A stretch of 40,117 nucleotides of DNA, taken from positions 1-40,117 of the forward strand of contig CAITUY010000081.1 of the NCBI GenBank assembly GCA_903895695.1, written 5' to 3'. Shown piece by piece: positions 9,215 through 17,768 of the stretch; the stretch's first letter is position 1; each line of letters begins with the position of its first letter. The position numbers and the translations under genes were made by a program. The stretch comes from an uncultured bacterium (GTDB taxonomy: Bacteria > Verrucomicrobiota > Kiritimatiellia > CAIKKV01 > CAITUY01). The notes beneath the pieces are model-generated. The model worked only from the letters and a program-made list of their open reading frames with translations, made no database searches and was not told the DNA's origin.

Positions 9215-9409
9215 GACTGGCGTCCCATAGGACGCAGGTTGATAGGCTGTAGGCTGTAGACTGTTAGGAAATGCGGAGATTTCACTTTGGTTTGCCTCTC
9301 ATGCATTTGCGATTGCACTGATGCTCCTCATGGCCAGGCGCCCCTACAGCCTACAGCCTAAACTGCTACAGCCTAGGTGTCCCTATTGGACGCAAGTGAA
9401 TCCTCATGA
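9205..9409. mobile_element. MITE-like 181-bp element flanked by 12-bp direct repeats
   Basis: Identical 12-base copies of GAATCCTCATGA occur at 9205-9216 and 9398-9409. Between them, 9217-9397 has related ends: GCGTCCCATAGG near the left and, on the opposite strand, GCGTCCAATAGG near the right. Just inside is a perfect 17-bp inverted repeat (TAGGCTGTAGGCTGTAG at 9243-9259, complement at 9344-9360). There is no coding capacity. The flanking repeat covers the stop of the upstream GT2 gene and the start of the downstream GT4 gene. Removing the element plus one repeat copy would restore an ATGA overlap, as elsewhere in this operon. Confidence 0.7.
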
Positions 9410-10432
9410 GAGTTCAATGCCGCGGTCCGATGCACGCATCGGCCACCAGCGTCCCCGAAGTCGATCCACAATGTCGGCCCACCCCAGGTACCAGAGGCCG
9501 ACCCGGCCAGCCAGGCGGCAGTGCCCCGAGGTGAGCGGGTCGGTCAGGAGCCCCGGGCGGCGCCTGACGATTTCCCGCGCCACGCTGCGGAGTTCGGCCG
9601 GGCTGTCAATGGACGCCAGGGCGACCACCAAAAGCGCCGCAATGTCCATCGGCCACTGCGTCGTCACCGCGCCGACCAGCGATTCCCGCGTCATGAGGCC
9701 GTTGTGAAACGCGAGGTAAGCCATCGTCCGCTGGGTATAGCGGAATTGCACGGCAAAGCGCTTTCCCCGGCATGAGTGGCTATCGTTGGTCGCGTGCCAT
9801 CGGTAGAAAGCGCCGATTTTTGAGTCGAACACCGTCTTGCCCTGCAAAGCCATCTGCCCACAAAGGTGCCAGTCTCCGAGCGTAAAATCATTCCGCGGGA
9901 GAGCCCAGGTCGAGTTCAGCGCCGACCGCTTGAACACCGTCGCAGAGGGCACAAACGGTGTGCACAATAGCCAGGCGGGAAAATCCACATGGGGGTCCAG
10001 AACTGTGAGCCGGCGGCGGCTGTCGGCCCACATCGGTTTCATCACGTGGTCGCCACTCATACCGAACTTCTGCAGGGCGCAGGCGTAGAGGACGGCGTTG
10101 TCCGTTCCTGACAGGGCGCCCATGGCATCTTCGAGATGGTTCGGCAGCCAATAGTCGTCATCGTGCAATATGGCGACATACTCGGCCTCGGGCGCGCGCA
10201 GGAGATACAGCCCATTCGCCGCTGGCCCCATGTTGCGCGGGAACCGGTGGTATTGCAGGTTGGGGTGGTTCTCCAGGTACCCCCGGACCAGTTCCTCGGT
10301 CCCATCCAGCGAACCGTTGTCCGACACCAGTACGTCGAAATCCTTGAACGTCTGCGCAAAGACGGAGTCCAACGCCTGCTTCAGGTAGTCCCTGCGGTTG
10401 AACGTGGGTATCAGGACTGTAACTTGTGCCAT
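9404..10432 (-). CDS. Glycosyltransferase family 2
   Basis: This 342-residue GT2 enzyme shows VTVLIPTFNRRDYLKQALDS at the N-terminus, VLVSDNGSLDGTEEL for nucleotide binding, and a metal motif HDDDYW with aspartates at 91-93. A C-terminal helical region of about 100 residues is rich in W and R. The start ATG follows a GGGAG ribosome site. The gene lies 29 bp behind the preceding GT2. Its last codons form one copy of the direct repeat that flanks the MITE-like element. Donor sugar unknown. Confidence 0.9.
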   Translation of the reverse strand: MAQVTVLIPTFNRRDYLKQALDSVFAQTFKDFDVLVSDNGSLDGTEELVRGYLENHPNLQYHRFPRNMGPAANGLYLLRAPEAEYVAILHDDDYWLPNHLEDAMGALSGTDNAVLYACALQKFGMSGDHVMKPMWADSRRRLTVLDPHVDFPAWLLCTPFVPSATVFKRSALNSTWALPRNDFTLGDWHLCGQMALQGKTVFDSKIGAFYRWHATNDSHSCRGKRFAVQFRYTQRTMAYLAFHNGLMTRESLVGAVTTQWPMDIAALLVVALASIDSPAELRSVAREIVRRRPGLLTDPLTSGHCRLAGRVGLWYLGWADIVDRLRGRWWPMRASDRGIELS

Positions 10433-10461
10433 CTCAATCTCCCGACGATGCCACGGATGAC

Positions 10462-11382
10462 TCAGGCCTCATATACTCCCGCGTTCTTCCGGCGTAACCG
10501 ATTGAACAGGGAGGCGATCCGATATCCGGCCACAATAGCGGCGAGAGGCACCGAGCGCTCATCTCGCCAGACGGCCCGCGGCGCGCACGCGAGGGCCTTC
10601 CAGAACACGCGCCGCACGGCCCGCTGATCGCCCCGGCAGCGGTGCCGCTCGGCCACGGCGATCAACGCGGCCGCCCGCCGCTCGCGGGGTATCGAGCGCA
10701 GCCCCGCAATCCGACGCTCCAGCAGGCGATCCGTATCGCGGGCGATTTCGTCGCGCCGTTGATCGGTCAGTGACGCGGCGTGCCGACGATACCGGTACAA
10801 ATCCTCGTGTAGCGGCACAAAGCGGAATCGCCGCGCCGCCCGCAGCCAGAAGTCGTAGTCCTCGACCAGGAACAATGACTCGTCATAGCCGCCGAGGGCC
10901 TTGTAAACCGAACGCCGGAACAAAAAACAGGCGCCAATACAGTTCCGGTCCGCCAGGTCCTCGACGGCGCCCACGGCTTGACGCGTCACTTCGCCACCCT
11001 CGGCGTTGATCACGGTGTAGTCGGAATACACGATATCGGCATCGGCGCGTTCGTCCAGCACGCGGACCAGGGTTTTCACGGCGTTCGGTTCGTACAGGTT
11101 ATCGTCGGACGTCCAAGTCAGGTACTCCCCCCGGGCGGCCCTCAGCCCTGTGTTGAGCGCGCCGGGAAGACGCCGGTTGCGATCGTGGCGGAGGGCGCCG
11201 ATGCGCTCATCCGCCTGGCAGGCTGCGGCCGCGATCGCCGACGTGTTGTCGGTCGAGGCATCGTCGACAATGATGAGCTCCCACGCGCGATCGGTCTGGG
11301 CCCGGATGCTCTCGATGGCTTCGGACAGGTATCGACTCCCGTTGTGGACGGGCAATACAATGGATACGCGGGGTGTGCTCAT
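10462..11382 (-). CDS. Glycosyltransferase family 2
   Basis: This 306-residue GT2 enzyme has VSIVLPVHNGSRYLSEAIES at the N-terminus, ELIIVDDASTDNTSAI and the acidic TSDDN motif at 91-95. FLVEDYDFWLRAARR (the ED/DxW region) lies further on. Such proteins are usually membrane-associated inverting transferases with an UDP- or dTDP-sugar donor. The C-terminal third is arginine-rich and may bind the membrane surface. It lies 28 bp downstream of the toroid-methyltransferase fusion. The specific linkage is not predictable. Confidence 0.9.
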   Translation of the reverse strand: MSTPRVSIVLPVHNGSRYLSEAIESIRAQTDRAWELIIVDDASTDNTSAIAAAACQADERIGALRHDRNRRLPGALNTGLRAARGEYLTWTSDDNLYEPNAVKTLVRVLDERADADIVYSDYTVINAEGGEVTRQAVGAVEDLADRNCIGACFLFRRSVYKALGGYDESLFLVEDYDFWLRAARRFRFVPLHEDLYRYRRHAASLTDQRRDEIARDTDRLLERRIAGLRSIPRERRAAALIAVAERHRCRGDQRAVRRVFWKALACAPRAVWRDERSVPLAAIVAGYRIASLFNRLRRKNAGVYEA

Positions 11383-11410
11383 GGTCTCGCCGTGCGCGCC
11401 TAGCCGAGCG

Positions 11411-13690
11411 TCAGGCGCTCTTCTTGCGCCCCACGGTCATGAGAAGATACCCATTGCCCCATGAGTCGACTTCAGATTCCCCATACCGGCTAACGAATGC
11501 CTCCAATTCACGCCGCATGGACAGGGATTCGGACAGGAAATCCAGCGCATGCGTGAACCCGACGGTCCGCTCCTCGACACACGCGAGGCCGACGCGCTCC
11601 ACCTCTTGACGAAAGGTCAGAATGGGCATTTCAAGCCCGTACGTCCATTCGCCCTGATCCTCCCGCGCCCGTTTGCCGAACCGGTAGGCAAGGCTTGCCG
11701 CGTTGGGCACAAGCACGATGACCCTGTCGCGGGAAATCCGCGCCCACTCCTTCAGGATCTCGGCTCGCTCCTCCGCGGTATAGTGTTCGAGGAGGCCTGC
11801 CGACCAGACGCAGTCGAACGCATTGTCGGCGAACGGCAAGCGGGCCGTACCATCGGCACAGACCGTATCCACCTCAACTCCCAGAACCGCGGCCATCTTG
11901 CGGCTCGTTTCAAGGCTCTCGCCGCAGATGTCGTTGAGGGTGACGCGCCGACCGGATAGCGCCAGGCGCAACGATATTTCACCGGTGCCGCTGCCTATTT
12001 CAATTACGCGTTCGCCAGGCGCCGTTTCGCGAATCACTTCCGTTGCCCAGGTCGTCAGGTTTCCGAACTTGACCCGCTCCACAATGCGCTCTTCGTCGCC
12101 TTGCCCCTCCAGAATCCTGTTCCACTCCTCTCCGGTCAGCCGACGGCGCTTCATGGCCTTCCAAGCGAGCATCAACCCGTCGCTCGCGGGGACTTCGTCG
12201 TAGGCGACCGGCGCCGCAGTGACCTGATCGCAGTCGCGGCAAAACCGCGACCGGAATTCGGCGGCGTCGGGCCACCGTTCCCACGGGGGCGTCTGCAGCC
12301 GGCCCCAGTGAGACTCCTGCTTGTCAATGACAACAATCCAGCCGCCTCGACGGGCAACACGCGTAAGTTCAGACACGGCTACGCCCCGGTTCGCGGAGTG
12401 TTCCACCGCCTCGACGGAGAACACCACGTCAAAGGAACCGTCGTCGCAGGGAACCGTCTCCAGGGAGCCCAGCCTCGTTTCGATTCCGGCCGGGACGGCC
12501 TTAAGCAGAACGGGTGACGGGTCCACGCCCACACACTGTACGTCAGGCCGGGCCTCGCGGATCGCTTTGAGAAACCGACCCTTGCCGCAACCGACCTCGA
12601 GAACCCGGGCCCCGGGCGGAATGACGTCCAGCACGGTGCGCAGCCGTCCGTCGGTCGCCGCCACCTCTGCCGGGAAACTTGCGGCATGTCGGTCGAAAAA
12701 TGCCGCTACGCGAAGCTGGTGCGCATCGAGAAAGAATTTCACCGCCCACGAAAGCTCTTCGTTCGCCAGGTAATCCGCGTGCGGCCCATAGCTGCCCTTG
12801 AACCCGCCGTCGCCTTCCTGGTGGGCTTCCAACCAAGCCATGGCACGGTCGGCCGGCGCCCAGTCGCCCAGTTTGTACCAGCAGATCGCCAGTTGCGCCA
12901 GGCCGGGCGAGCAGATCCATTCGGCGCCGTCACGCCCCGGCACTCCCCCGGATGCCGACTGCCTGGCCTTCAGGATGTCAAGCGTGGGCCCTGCAAGTTC
13001 CGCATTCCCGAGATCGATCAGGGCTTCCAGTTCGTAAGCCAGGAAATGCGTCACGTCGGCCAGTCGTAGAAAATCGGAATGCCGGCAATAGAACTCACGG
13101 CAAGCGTTCGCCGCCTCGCCGAAGCGGGGCTCCCCGAGAATCGAGGCCGCGGCGACCAAGGGCGGCAGGGCGTACAGGTGCATCGATTCGGGAATGTTTC
13201 CCCCTTGTGGATAGCGGCGGCCAAATCCTTCGCGGCCCCCATCCACCATCTGGCGACACAGATAATCCGCCGCGCGCCGCGCGGCCTCGCGCGCTTCCGG
13301 AAACCGGGGCACCGCCGCCAGGAGTCCCCGCAGGGCCTGGGCCGTATCGAAGACAAAGGGCGTTGCTCTGTCCGGGCTGCAGTACGCGCCCTCGCCCCGC
13401 TGCACACACAGCAACCACAGTACGAGCCGATCCGCCAGGTCCCGCTCACCATAAGCGAATAATGTGGGGACCAGATACCCGGTAACCTCCTGGTAGGCAT
13501 GGGCATGGCGGGAATGCACGCGAATGCCCCCGCCTTTCAACTCGTTATCCCGCACCCACTGCAGGGCGCGCGATGGCGCCGACTCGCCCCCCCCGCGGGG
13601 AGTCGCTGCCTGCGGCGCCGGGCCAAGCGCCCGGCGAACCGCGCGGATACCACCCCGGACACGCCGGGACAATGCTTCTCTTGTCACCAT
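11411..13690 (-). CDS. Alpha/alpha-toroid domain fused to two SAM methyltransferase domains
   Basis: This 759-residue protein has three parts. Residues 41-325 look like an alpha/alpha toroid of the terpene-cyclase/prenyltransferase-like superfamily, with helical repeats ending in glycine turns: VQRGEGAY (96-103), RQSASGGV (243-250) and HQEGDGGF (290-297). The DxDD acid motif of squalene-hopene cyclases is absent. Residues 355-500 are a class I methyltransferase (VLEVGCGKG at 363-371). Residues 545-750 are a second one (VIEIGSGTG at 562-570, DCVWSAGLLEHY). A CRDC pair lies at 484-487 between them. Likely role (inference): the toroid binds a glycan or lipid-linked intermediate that the two domains methylate. 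It starts 3 bp after the upstream GT4 stop. Confidence 0.8.
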   Translation of the reverse strand: MVTREALSRRVRGGIRAVRRALGPAPQAATPRGGGESAPSRALQWVRDNELKGGGIRVHSRHAHAYQEVTGYLVPTLFAYGERDLADRLVLWLLCVQRGEGAYCSPDRATPFVFDTAQALRGLLAAVPRFPEAREAARRAADYLCRQMVDGGREGFGRRYPQGGNIPESMHLYALPPLVAAASILGEPRFGEAANACREFYCRHSDFLRLADVTHFLAYELEALIDLGNAELAGPTLDILKARQSASGGVPGRDGAEWICSPGLAQLAICWYKLGDWAPADRAMAWLEAHQEGDGGFKGSYGPHADYLANEELSWAVKFFLDAHQLRVAAFFDRHAASFPAEVAATDGRLRTVLDVIPPGARVLEVGCGKGRFLKAIREARPDVQCVGVDPSPVLLKAVPAGIETRLGSLETVPCDDGSFDVVFSVEAVEHSANRGVAVSELTRVARRGGWIVVIDKQESHWGRLQTPPWERWPDAAEFRSRFCRDCDQVTAAPVAYDEVPASDGLMLAWKAMKRRRLTGEEWNRILEGQGDEERIVERVKFGNLTTWATEVIRETAPGERVIEIGSGTGEISLRLALSGRRVTLNDICGESLETSRKMAAVLGVEVDTVCADGTARLPFADNAFDCVWSAGLLEHYTAEERAEILKEWARISRDRVIVLVPNAASLAYRFGKRAREDQGEWTYGLEMPILTFRQEVERVGLACVEERTVGFTHALDFLSESLSMRRELEAFVSRYGESEVDSWGNGYLLMTVGRKKSA

Positions 13691-13693
13691 AAT

Positions 13694-14917
13694 CTATCTG
13701 CCTTTCCTGAAAAATCTATCCAGCCCGCGCTTCACTCGACCGGCCGAGAGGCGCCCGGTCGCGACTCCCCGGGCCACACGGACGCGCAGGCGATCCAGGG
13801 CCAGTCGGGCCAGCCAGCGTCGTATTTCATGCCGCCGCGCCAAGTCCGGCCGGCGCAACCCCATCGCTTCACGATAGAGATCCGCTTCCATCCGTTCCAC
13901 TTTCTCCGAATCAAAGGGAGCGACGGCTTCAATCGCGCCGGCGCCGACCCGCGCCCGTAGCGCTGTGTCTTCACAGGCACTCCGAAGAGCCGCGGCCAGA
14001 CTCGCCGGATCCTCGTACGCGGCGACAAGCACCGCGCTCCGGTCATGCGTCAGGTACTCGGTCATCGGCGCGACCGCTGACGTGACCACGACGGCGCCGC
14101 ACGCGACCGCTTCGATGAACACAATGCCGAATCCTTCGGACCGACTCGGCACGCACATGCAATCGCACCAGGAATACCAGGCCGGGAGTTCGTCATTGGG
14201 CACGGCCTCGATGGCAAAGTAACGACGCTCCACCTTCAGGTCCCGGGCCAGCCTCGCATAGACTTCCGCATCTCCGGGTCCCACCGCAATGACCGAGTAA
14301 TCCGCCGGCAACAGGGCCAGCGCCCGCAACAGCGTATCCAGGTTCTTCTCCGGCGACTTCCTGCCCACATGCAGGATGTGTCGGCCCGGCGGAAATCGCG
14401 ACGCGAGTGCACGCGGGATCTCGGCGGCTTCAATGGGCCGGAACAGGCGGCGATCAATCCGGTTGGGGATGACCCGAATCCGCGATGGCGCACAACCGCG
14501 CGCCACAACCCCCCGCGCGCAGGCCTGCGACACACAGATCACAAGGTCGGCGTACGCCACCGATTCATGGATCATCTCGGGCCGGCGATCATGCACGCTC
14601 ACGACGATCGGGACTCCCCGCACGCGATGGTGGCAAACGAGGTCGGACGGCCAGTACCCGCCGTAGGCCCGAATGACATCGGGCCGGAGGCGGCGCGCAT
14701 CCCGGGCGAACCGCGCATCGTCGGAAGGGTGGATCGACAACCCCCAACGTTCGCACTCGGCTGGCTCCAACGGGCTCACGACATGCACTTCGCCGAACAC
14801 GCCGGCCGGGTTGAAGTAACATTTCAAATTCGCGCCCCACCCGCCGGCTTCGATCGATGCGATCGAGTCCGACGGAACGACCACGAGGCGATTCGGATGG
14901 GTGACTACCGGGCGCAT
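13694..14917 (-). CDS. Glycosyltransferase family 4 (paralogue of the 16532-17725 gene)
   Basis: This 407-residue GT-B enzyme has HILHVGRKSPEKNLDTLLRAL at the start of the donor domain and the E-x7-E signature in SEGFGIVFIEAVACG. It is clearly paralogous to the GT4 encoded at 16532-17725. Both open with a VV(V/I)PS(D/E)S motif, share RAYGGYW/RAFGGYW, WYSWCDC(M/F)CVPS and an identical layout. The two copies bracket the CDP-glycerol-type pair, which suggests duplication around that module or alternating use on one repeat unit. The start ATG has a GAGG ribosome site. A 51-bp gap separates it from the cytidylyltransferase. Confidence 0.92.
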   Translation of the reverse strand: MRPVVTHPNRLVVVPSDSIASIEAGGWGANLKCYFNPAGVFGEVHVVSPLEPAECERWGLSIHPSDDARFARDARRLRPDVIRAYGGYWPSDLVCHHRVRGVPIVVSVHDRRPEMIHESVAYADLVICVSQACARGVVARGCAPSRIRVIPNRIDRRLFRPIEAAEIPRALASRFPPGRHILHVGRKSPEKNLDTLLRALALLPADYSVIAVGPGDAEVYARLARDLKVERRYFAIEAVPNDELPAWYSWCDCMCVPSRSEGFGIVFIEAVACGAVVVTSAVAPMTEYLTHDRSAVLVAAYEDPASLAAALRSACEDTALRARVGAGAIEAVAPFDSEKVERMEADLYREAMGLRRPDLARRHEIRRWLARLALDRLRVRVARGVATGRLSAGRVKRGLDRFFRKGR

Positions 14918-14968
14918 GAACTGGACCTCAGCGTATCGCGCCCCGCCGCCGGAAATCGGTTGCCGCGG

Positions 14969-15397
14969 TCATGTCAAAGCCCGGAGTTGGGTGCTGGAAA
15001 TGGATGGCGTTCTTTTCAGGTATACGACTCTGCACAGCTTCTTGAGCGAATCGAACTCGCCCTTCCAGTCGTCGCCCATTACCAGGACACTCGCCTTGAA
15101 TTTCTTGATATCGCGCGTCTTCTGCTCCCAACACCGTTCCGGGACGACTTTATCGACGAATCGAAGCGCCTCAAGCAGACGCCTTCGGTGGGCATAGGGC
15201 TGATAGGCGCTCTTGTGTTTTATGGTGTTGAATGCGTCGGTGGACAATCCGACGATCAGATAGTCCCCCAGATTCCGCGCGCGGCGCAGCAGATTGATGT
15301 GCCCCACATGCAGCATATCGTACGTTCCATAAGTGATCACCACGCGCCGCCGGGATCGCTTCGCCGGCCCCACCCTGTCGTCAACCTTCTTCCTCAT
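14969..15397 (-). CDS. tagD: Glycerol-3-phosphate cytidylyltransferase-like (TagD/GCT family)
   Basis: This 142-residue nucleotidyltransferase would couple CTP with glycerol 3-phosphate to give CDP-glycerol and pyrophosphate. Visible motifs are GTYDMLHVGHINLL at 24-37, with the HxGH nucleotide motif (His30, His33), and RTPSISSTQLR at 129-139, the family RTxGISTT-like motif. Segments WEQKTRDI and VMGDDWKGEFD are characteristic of TagD-type enzymes. I chose the ATG at 15395-15397 because it follows a GGGAGG ribosome site; a longer in-frame extension has no support. It lies just after a CDP-glycerol-phosphotransferase-like gene, which strengthens the assignment. Related cytidylyl- and adenylyltransferases remain possible. 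Confidence 0.83.
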   Translation of the reverse strand: MRKKVDDRVGPAKRSRRRVVITYGTYDMLHVGHINLLRRARNLGDYLIVGLSTDAFNTIKHKSAYQPYAHRRRLLEALRFVDKVVPERCWEQKTRDIKKFKASVLVMGDDWKGEFDSLKKLCRVVYLKRTPSISSTQLRALT

Positions 15398-15434
15398 AGT
15401 ACCTCCCGCTCCGGTGATCCCGGCTTGGCGACCG

Positions 15435-16535
15435 TCACGACCGCCAGGCTGAACGTCCCACCAACAGCGCCCCCTTGGCCTGCAGCGCAAGCCGGCTTAT
15501 CGGATGGCGCCGGTAATAGGCCTCCGTGCACTCGACCAGGACCGCGGCGGCGCGTTCAGCCGCCGTTCCATTGCAATAGGCGAGCAGTTCTTCACGCAAC
15601 TGCATTCGCCCTTTGTCGCCCCGGTTGAACGCGCGATGCGTAGAGTCGAGCAGCGCCGCCAACCCGCCGGGTTGTTCAAGGATCGGCGCACACTCGCCGA
15701 CCCGCGCATCGAGACCCTGACGAGGTTTCGGCGCGGTACTCGTCAGGGCGACCGTTGGCAGATCGGCGACCAGCACCGCATCCCACAGTGCACCGCTCAT
15801 GGCATCCGTGACCACGATATCGGCGATGGAAAGCAACTCATCCAGGTTGGTCTGCGACTCGACACAAATCAGGCGGCCGCTCTCTATGTCGCCCTTGAAA
15901 CAATCGATTCTCTGCCGTTCCATGCGGACCGACACCGTGTGCGGTTTATAGATCACCGTGTAGTCGGATCTGTGGCACAGGCTCCTGATATCGTCCTGAA
16001 ATGGATCGACCGAACTGTGCTCGCCCCAGGTCGGAACGTAGAGGATGCACCTTCGGTTCCCGGGCAGTCCATACTTCCGGCGTATGGCGTCACCGTCATA
16101 ATCTCCCCTGAAATAGGCATCATGCTTGGGATCGCCGACCACCACCGCCTTGAACCCTTGCTGCTCAAGCAGCTTCCGGGAATAGGGCCCCGGGCAAAGA
16201 ATGGCATCAAACCCGTTTGCCCATTCGGCGCCGTGCAGGGCCCCCTTCTCCGCCAGGCCGTACATCAGTCGAAAGGTGGGGACGTGGCGATACTCCCGCC
16301 TGTTGAGATGTCGAAAGTACTGGGTCGTGATCGCCGCCTGCGCGTTGACACTCGGTAACGGCTGACTCGACAGATGCTTCTCGGCCAGATAGAGCAGAGC
16401 TCTATCGCGGTCGAACCAGCGATCCGGGTCACTGCCGGGTGCGATAAACGCACCGCGAGGCAACCGCCGGAAGATCGGTTCGAAGCTCGTAATATCGGCC
16501 GAATCGATGAGGAAGAAATCGACGACGCCTCTCAC
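15435..16535 (-). CDS. CDP-glycerol glycerophosphotransferase family protein (TagB/TagF-like)
   Basis: This 366-residue protein resembles PF04464, whose members transfer glycerophosphate or another polyol phosphate from a CDP donor to a glycan acceptor. Recognisable parts are MYGLAEKGA at 91-99 (equivalent to the family HGxxxK-like motif, with Tyr in place of His), ILYVPTWGEHSS at 164-175, YKPHT at 196-200, and the donor-site stretch VTDAMSGALWDAVLVADLPTVAL from 242. The start is GTG at 16533-16535, forming a GTGA overlap with the upstream GT4 stop and preceded by GGAAGGGG. It may place a glycerophosphate-like substituent on the glycan. The Tyr substitution makes the exact substrate uncertain. 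Confidence 0.75.
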   Translation of the reverse strand: MRGVVDFFLIDSADITSFEPIFRRLPRGAFIAPGSDPDRWFDRDRALLYLAEKHLSSQPLPSVNAQAAITTQYFRHLNRREYRHVPTFRLMYGLAEKGALHGAEWANGFDAILCPGPYSRKLLEQQGFKAVVVGDPKHDAYFRGDYDGDAIRRKYGLPGNRRCILYVPTWGEHSSVDPFQDDIRSLCHRSDYTVIYKPHTVSVRMERQRIDCFKGDIESGRLICVESQTNLDELLSIADIVVTDAMSGALWDAVLVADLPTVALTSTAPKPRQGLDARVGECAPILEQPGGLAALLDSTHRAFNRGDKGRMQLREELLAYCNGTAAERAAAVLVECTEAYYRRHPISRLALQAKGALLVGRSAWRS

Positions 16536-17725
16536 GGATTTCCCCTTCCAAGGGTGGTGACGCGGTGCGTCCACCACCGCAGGCGGGGCCGCAGCCGGAC
16601 GCGCCAGCCGTCTCGAATCGATCCGCCAAGCGCCCATAACACCTGTTCGCACGTCAGACCCTTGCCGCCCGATGCCAGTAATTCCGAGTACAGCGAGGCC
16701 TCCACCGCTTGTACGCGCGAACGTTCGAAGGAGGCCGCCACCCGGACGGCCTGGGACGAAAGCGCCTTGCGCAAGGTTGCGTCTTCACACACCTGGCGGA
16801 TTCCCTCTGCAATCTCCCCGGGGTCCTCGTTGTGTTGCACGAGCCAGGCGCTTTCCCGATGCACGAAGGTGTCCGACATGGGCCTGATACGCGCGGTGAC
16901 CACGGCCGCGCCGCATGCGGCGGCTTCTATGAACACATTGCCGAACCCTTCCCAAAGACTGGGCACGCAAAAACAGTCACACCACGAATACCACGCGGCC
17001 AGCTCGGCCTGCGGCAAGGCGTCCATCCAGGAACACCGGGAGGCCACCCCCAGGCTTTCGGCCAGGCGCTGGTACGGGGCCGCGTCTCCTTGTCCTACGC
17101 AAATGCATTGGTAGGTCTCGGGCAACAGAACCAGGGCACGCAAGAGTGAAGCCAGGTTCTTTTCCTTTGACCGCCGCCCGACGTGGAGAATGTGGTAGCC
17201 GGCGGGGAATCGGCGCGTTAGCGCAGCCAATTGCTCACCGGCGACGGGATGAAATACCGAGGGCTCAACGTAATTGGGTAGAATCTTGACCGAGCGGCTA
17301 TCTACCCCCCGCGCCAACACCGCGTCGCGCACAACAGAGGATGTGCATAGAACCAAATCCGCGTACCGTACACCCCGAAAGATCATCGCCGGATTGGGAT
17401 CGTGCACGCTTACCACCACGGGGACATTCGCGAGTCGATACCGGGCCGCAAAATCGGCGGCCCAATACCCGCCGAACGCCCGCACGAGACAGGGATCGAT
17501 TTCCCGCACGACCTTCCGGAAGTCGCTCGCGGGAGTTCCGATGATCGTGATCCCGTAGGCCTGGCGGACGCCTTTTTCCAAAGGGCTTACCGCAAACACC
17601 TCGCTGAACATGCCCCCGGGATTATAGCGATGCCGGGCTCTCTCGGCGTAGCCGGCCCGTTCATAGGACTCGAACGATTCCGACGGAATGACGACAATGG
17701 GCTTTTTGCCGGGCGGCGCTAGCAT
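16532..17725 (-). CDS. Glycosyltransferase family 4 (paralogue of the 13694-14917 gene)
   Basis: This 397-residue GT-B enzyme has HILHVGRRSKEKNLASLLRAL at the donor-domain entrance and EGFGNVFIEAAACG as the E-x7-E signature. It aligns by eye along its length with the GT4 at 13694-14917, including RAFGGYWAADF, VPVVVSVHD and WYSWCDCFCVPS. The stop overlaps the phosphotransferase start by GTGA. The start lies 43 bp after the methyltransferase stop, with an AAGG-type ribosome site. The close coupling suggests the phosphotransferase acts on the product of this enzyme. Sugar unknown. Confidence 0.92.
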   Translation of the reverse strand: MLAPPGKKPIVVIPSESFESYERAGYAERARHRYNPGGMFSEVFAVSPLEKGVRQAYGITIIGTPASDFRKVVREIDPCLVRAFGGYWAADFAARYRLANVPVVVSVHDPNPAMIFRGVRYADLVLCTSSVVRDAVLARGVDSRSVKILPNYVEPSVFHPVAGEQLAALTRRFPAGYHILHVGRRSKEKNLASLLRALVLLPETYQCICVGQGDAAPYQRLAESLGVASRCSWMDALPQAELAAWYSWCDCFCVPSLWEGFGNVFIEAAACGAAVVTARIRPMSDTFVHRESAWLVQHNEDPGEIAEGIRQVCEDATLRKALSSQAVRVAASFERSRVQAVEASLYSELLASGGKGLTCEQVLWALGGSIRDGWRVRLRPRLRWWTHRVTTLGRGNP

Positions 17726-17768
17726 ATTGGACAGCCTTGGTGCATAGCATCGATTGCGTCCCGGACCT

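Noticed and set aside
12700..13690. Squalene-hopene or other terpene cyclase activity of the toroid domain
   Set aside because: The catalytic DxDD motif is absent and the region is short for a two-barrel cyclase.
16532..16652. Upstream ATG extension of the phosphotransferase gene to 16652
   Set aside because: It would reread the end of the GT4 gene; a GTG with a GTGA overlap and a good ribosome site is the better start.
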